DNA of 64,000 bases from Gordonia sp. SID5947 (GTDB lineage: Bacteria > Actinomycetota > Actinomycetes > Mycobacteriales > Mycobacteriaceae): assembly GCF_009862785.1 (NCBI RefSeq), contig NZ_WWHU01000001.1, forward strand, positions 2,170,001 to 2,234,000. Direction: 5' to 3'. Below, in pieces: positions 60,980-64,000 of this stretch. Under the pieces are notes generated by a model. The model did no database searches. It was not told where the DNA came from and saw only the letters and a program-made list of their open reading frames with translations. Position 1 is the stretch's first letter; the number at the start of each line of letters is the position of its first letter. The position numbers were made by a program, and so were the translations under genes.

Positions 60980-61117
60980 GGTCTCGGTCGGTACCGACAG
61001 ATGATGCCTTGCACAGGAATTGGTCGGGTACAGCACCGTCGAGCTCGCTGGAGCGCCTGTCGGTGCCGATCGACAGGCTGATCCAGCAGTCCGAGACGAC
61101 GACAGCCGACCGAGACC
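60980..61117. other. Structured intergenic element with 12-bp closing stem
   Basis: GGTCTCGGTCGG (60980-60991) and CCGACCGAGACC (61106-61117) are exact inverted repeats 114 bases apart. Inside lie GCCTGTCG/CGACAGGC (61055-61062, 61071-61078) and GCTG/CAGC (61077-61080, 61084-61087). The element starts 13 bases after the acyl-CoA dehydrogenase stop, in a 233-base gap between convergent genes. It may be a structured 3' UTR, small RNA or mobile-element remnant. No clear target-site duplication is seen. Confidence 0.4.
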
Positions 61118-61168
61118 GCGATCCGTTCCCAGACAACTCCACAGTGTGAACAAGTCGAGCCGGACACC

Positions 61169-61204
61169 GCTGGTCGAGTGGGTACCGAACACCACTCGAT
61201 CAGC
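61169..61204. terminator. GCTGGTCGAGTG/CACTCGATCAGC hairpin between convergent genes
   Basis: A 12-bp stem (one G-T pair) with a 12-base loop overlaps the stop of the fadD gene. Its core GGTCGAGT recurs in the repeat at 52535-52587. No U-run follows. It may end transcription in both directions. Confidence 0.45.
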
Positions 61205-62848
61205 GGGCCGTGGGCACGAGCCGCTCCCGCAGCGCCGCCTTCTGAATCTTTCCCGCAGCCGACGTCGGCAGGGATTCCACCACGATGACGTCGCGAATCC
61301 TCTTGTACGGCAGCACCTGCTCGGCAACAAAACCACGGAGGAGTTCCTCGTCGATATCGTGGCCGTCCTCGGGCACGACAAAGGCGACTGGCTCCTGCCC
61401 GACGCTGCCCGCCTCACGACCGACGACGGCCACGGACGCCACATCTGGATGTGTCACCAGGATCTCCTCGAGCTCACGCGGGTAGACGTTGTAGCCCTTG
61501 TAGATCAGCATGTCCTTGGCTCGGTCACAGATGTAGAGGTAGCCGTCGTCGTCGCGGTACGCGATGTCGCCCGTGTCGAGCCAGCCGTCGACGTACTGCG
61601 TCGCGGTGATCTCCGGATGATCCAGGTAGCCTGCGGTGACCTGCGGACCGCGAACCCACAGTTCACCCCGTTCGCCTGATGGCAGCACGGTTCTCGGGTC
61701 GTCGGCCGAGCGGATCTCCACCGCGGTGTCGAAGGTCGGCAATCCCACACTGCCGAGCCGGTACTCACCGCCGCTCGTCAACGGTGCCGAGGAGACCAGG
61801 CAGGTGGCCTCGGTGAGTCCATAACCCTCGACGACCGATCCCGACGGGAACGCCACCTGCAACCGCTGGAGCGTGACGCGGTCGATGGGGGCAGCCCCCG
61901 ACGAGACCACCCGGACCGATGACAGGTCACGGTTCCCGACGGCGGGATGGGTGGCGAGTGCGTGCCACATGGCGGGACTGCCGGTGAGATAAGTCGCCCG
62001 ATGACGCTCGATCAACTCGAGCATCTTCGCCGGGTCGAACCGCCCCGACAGTACCTGGGTCGCACCACACAGCAGCAGGAACGACATGTTGATGAGGGCA
62101 TGCGCGTGGAACAGCGGTGACACCACGACGGTCGCGGCATCGCCGGGAACCACCCCCGGTTCTCTCCGTCGTCGCGCGGTCGTAGCTGGACGTAGCCGTC
62201 GTCACCCTCGATCACCTCGTGCCCGGCGCGCCAGCCGATCATCTGGGTGACGTTGCCGATCACGTTGCGGTGCAACACCCGAACACCCTTGGAGACACCG
62301 GTGGTGCCGCCGGTGTATGCCAGGTGCGCAACGTCGGCGGGGGTCACCGACGTGGTGGGCGCGGTGGAATGGCCTGCGGTGAACTCCGCGAGCGTCACCA
62401 CTCCGTCTGGTGGCGGCGGTGCATCGGCTTGTGCAAGTACCACGGCACGAAGCCGAGACCCCTGAGCCGCGTCGAGCAAGCGTCCGAGTTGCTCGGCACC
62501 GGTGAACACCGCCACTGCGCCGGTTTCCACCAGTTGCGCCCGCAAACCGGGAACTGGTTGGAGAGGATTGACCAGAGTGACCGTTGCCCCGGCTCGTAGT
62601 GACCCGTAATAGGCGAGGACGAACTCGATGCTGTTGGCCAGATGCAGCAGCACCACATCACGGTCGCCCACGCCGGAGTTCCGTAGTGCTGCTGCGACAC
62701 GAGCTGTTTCGAAGTCGAGTTCGTCGTAGCTCAGTATCCGTTCACCGTCGATCACCGCGGCTCTCGCTCCGTACATCCGTGCCATGCTCGGCGGCACCGC
62801 AGCCATCGGGACGTCCGGATAGTGCAGTTCGGTGGACGCCACTCTCAT
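61200..62848 (-). pseudogene. Acyl-CoA ligase (FadD-type), frameshifted
   Basis: The adenylating enzyme is split. The N-terminal part, from 62848, has AYTGGTTGVSKGVRVLHRN (ATP motif) and runs to about 62158. The C-terminal part, about 62153 to 61200, has SPLFHAHALINMSFLLLCG, EGYGLTEAT, GWLDTGDIAYRDDDGYLYICDRAKD, and AAGKIQKAALRERL with the catalytic lysine. One C added to the run 62153-62157 joins them in one frame of about 549 residues. The missing base is likely an error. The start overlaps the SDR stop. A medium- or long-chain acid, or an aromatic acid, could be the substrate. Confidence 0.85.
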
Positions 62849-63609
62849 CGCGGCGCCATACGGATGGCACCGTCCAAACGGATCGTCTCGCCGTTGAGAT
62901 AACTGTTCTCCAGGATCGAGACCGCAAGCTGCCCGAACTCCGACGGCTTTCCCAGCCGAGACGGATTCGGGATGCTGGCGGCAAGCGACTCGCGGACGTC
63001 CTCGCGCAGCCGAGCCAGCAATGGCGTGTCCATCGTGCCCGGCGCGATCGTGTTGACCCGGATGAGTTTGCTCGCCAGATCGCGCGCTCCCACGATCGTC
63101 ATACCGACGATCCCCGCCTTGGAGGCGCTGTAACTGATCTGCCCGATCTGCCCCTCGAATGCGGCCACCGACGCGGTCAGCACGATGCTGCCACGCTCAC
63201 CATCGAGTTCATCGAGCCGCGCCATTCGTTCGGCACCCAGCGAAAGGGCGTTGAACGAGCCGACAAGGTTCAGCTTGATCACGAACTCGAAATCATCGAC
63301 AGAGCCCGCCTTGCCCTCCTTGTCCAACAAGCGCAGCCGTCGTCCGGCGCCCGCGCAATGCACCAGCCCTCGCAGGCCGCCGCGCTCGTCTGCTACATCG
63401 AGTGCGGCGGCGAACTGTTCACGATCGGTGACGTCGGCGGGGGCAAAGCCGGCCGACGACCCCAGCTGTTCCGCCACGGTCGCCCCGTCCGACGTGGGCA
63501 GATCGATGAGGGTGACCTGACCACCGGCGTCGACGATTCGGCTCGCGGTCGCGAGGCCCAATCCGGACGCGCCGCCGGTGATGGCGAACGACTGTCCTTT
63601 GAGTTCCAT
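62845..63609 (-). CDS. SDR, 3-hydroxyacyl-CoA dehydrogenase type 2-like
   Basis: The 254-residue SDR resembles HSD17B10-type 3-hydroxyacyl-CoA dehydrogenases: GGASGLGLATA (about residues 12-22), TLIDLPTSDG, HCAGAGR near 82 where NNAG is usual, TASVAAFEGQIGQISYSASKAG with catalytic Ser, Tyr and Lys (Y near 156), and NTIAPGTMDTPLL near 187. These enzymes act on 2-methyl-3-hydroxybutyryl-CoA and related substrates. It overlaps the fadD start by 4 bases and follows the thiolase after 46 bases in one operon thiolase-SDR-fadD. Confidence 0.9.
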   Translation of the reverse strand: MELKGQSFAITGGASGLGLATASRIVDAGGQVTLIDLPTSDGATVAEQLGSSAGFAPADVTDREQFAAALDVADERGGLRGLVHCAGAGRRLRLLDKEGKAGSVDDFEFVIKLNLVGSFNALSLGAERMARLDELDGERGSIVLTASVAAFEGQIGQISYSASKAGIVGMTIVGARDLASKLIRVNTIAPGTMDTPLLARLREDVRESLAASIPNPSRLGKPSEFGQLAVSILENSYLNGETIRLDGAIRMAPR

Positions 63610-63655
63610 TGTGTTCCTTCAGGTTTGGTTGGGATCTTGATACGCCCGGCGATGC

Positions 63656-64000
63656 TCAGACGAGTTCGACGATGGTGGCGTTTGCCATCCCGCCTGCTTC
63701 GCACATCGACTGCAGGCCGTATCGGATCCCGTTGTCACGCATGTGATGGATCAGTCTGGTCATCAGGATCGCACCTGAACCACCGAGCGGGTGACCGACG
63801 GCGATGGCACCACCGAGCGGGTTGATGCGTGCCGGGTCGGCACCGGTCTCGATCTGCCACGCGAGTGGTACCGGGGCGAAGGCCTCGTTGATCTCGAACG
63901 CGCCGATGTCGTCGATCGAGAGACCGGAGCGCTTGAGCGCCTTGGCAGTCGCTGCGATCGGCCCGGTGAGCATGATGACCGGATCGTCACCGGCGACCAC
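63656..64000 (-). CDS. Thiolase, C-terminal part (cut by window edge)
   Basis: The gene is open to the window end. The 114 visible residues are a thiolase C-terminal domain: FEINEAFAPVPLAW, NPLGGAIAVGHPLGGSGAIL with the catalytic histidine, and MCEAGGMANATIVE with the second cysteine. CEAGGM in place of CIGGG is typical of the FadA2-like thiolases of actinobacteria. It is upstream of the SDR and fadD genes on the same strand, and so begins the visible part of that operon. Confidence 0.9.
   Translation of the reverse strand: MVAGDDPVIMLTGPIAATAKALKRSGLSIDDIGAFEINEAFAPVPLAWQIETGADPARINPLGGAIAVGHPLGGSGAILMTRLIHHMRDNGIRYGLQSMCEAGGMANATIVELV

Noticed and set aside
61020-61679. Open frame of 219 codons starting inside the intergenic element and running over fadD
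   Set aside because: It is antisense to the well-supported adenylating enzyme.

Overview
The window is a 64 kb piece of a high-GC, mycolic-acid-type actinobacterial chromosome, most like Gordonia or a close relative such as Rhodococcus or Mycobacterium. The reasons are very high GC at third codon positions, an XPB-type helicase next to a helicase-associated gene and moaC-mog-moaE (the arrangement around Rv0861c-Rv0866 of M. tuberculosis), an MmpL transporter, a mycofactocin-type SDR, F420-type LLM oxidoreductase, a Glu-Asp-Phe tRNA cluster, and many FadD/FadE/thiolase/CoA-transferase genes. No phage, integrase, transposase or CRISPR array was seen. This is ordinary chromosome rich in lipid, alcohol and acid catabolism.

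Layout. 1-9.7 kb: the end of an ABC-F gene, molybdopterin genes (moaE, mog, moaC), the helicase-associated protein and XPB helicase, a Pro-Gly-Tyr repeat membrane protein, a DapC-type aminotransferase and an LLM oxidoreductase. 9.8-19.1 kb: two TetR regulators, a Baeyer-Villiger-type monooxygenase, a cholesterol-oxidase-like GMC enzyme (frameshifted) and an acetoacetate-decarboxylase-like protein. Convergent to these lies an MmpL-TetR-SDR operon. 19.3-24.7 kb: an AlkB-type repair dioxygenase with a LexA box, a small secreted protein, an SDR, an adenylate cyclase, YceI and a Nudix hydrolase. 24.8-26.8 kb: a TetR-ABC transporter operon with a clear operator. 26.8-34.3 kb: a membrane protein and an apparent alcohol-to-acyl-CoA module (GMC alcohol dehydrogenase, aldehyde dehydrogenase, PucR regulator, FadD). 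34.4-38.5 kb: a secreted hydrolase, four tRNAs and an ABC-F gene. 38.6-41.4 kb: lutABC for L-lactate oxidation. 41.6-47.4 kb: two alpha/beta hydrolases, a copper-type ycnI-copC-copD operon, a membrane protein and a GNAT-like protein. 47.4-64 kb: acyl-CoA catabolism with GntR and LysR regulators, two acyl-CoA dehydrogenases, a CitE-like lyase, a double-hotdog hydratase, two class III CoA-transferases, an MBL-fold enzyme, a crotonase, thiolases, SDRs and FadD.

Two points matter for anyone using this sequence. First, five protein genes (GMC oxidase, copC, copD, crotonase, fadD) and tRNA-Lys all look one base short inside or beside a run of G or C. That pattern fits sequencing or assembly error better than six independent pseudogenes. 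Second, many promoters place a TANNNT -10 box 6-7 bases before an ATG, the signature of leaderless mRNAs. Several of these overlap inverted repeats that are good operator candidates.

I did not find a clearly new system. The most interesting leads are the SOS-box AlkB gene, the XPB/helicase-associated pair, the CitE/hydratase/CoA-transferase cluster, the ABC-F gene with a possible ATC start directly behind tRNA-Lys, and a structured intergenic element near 61.0 kb.
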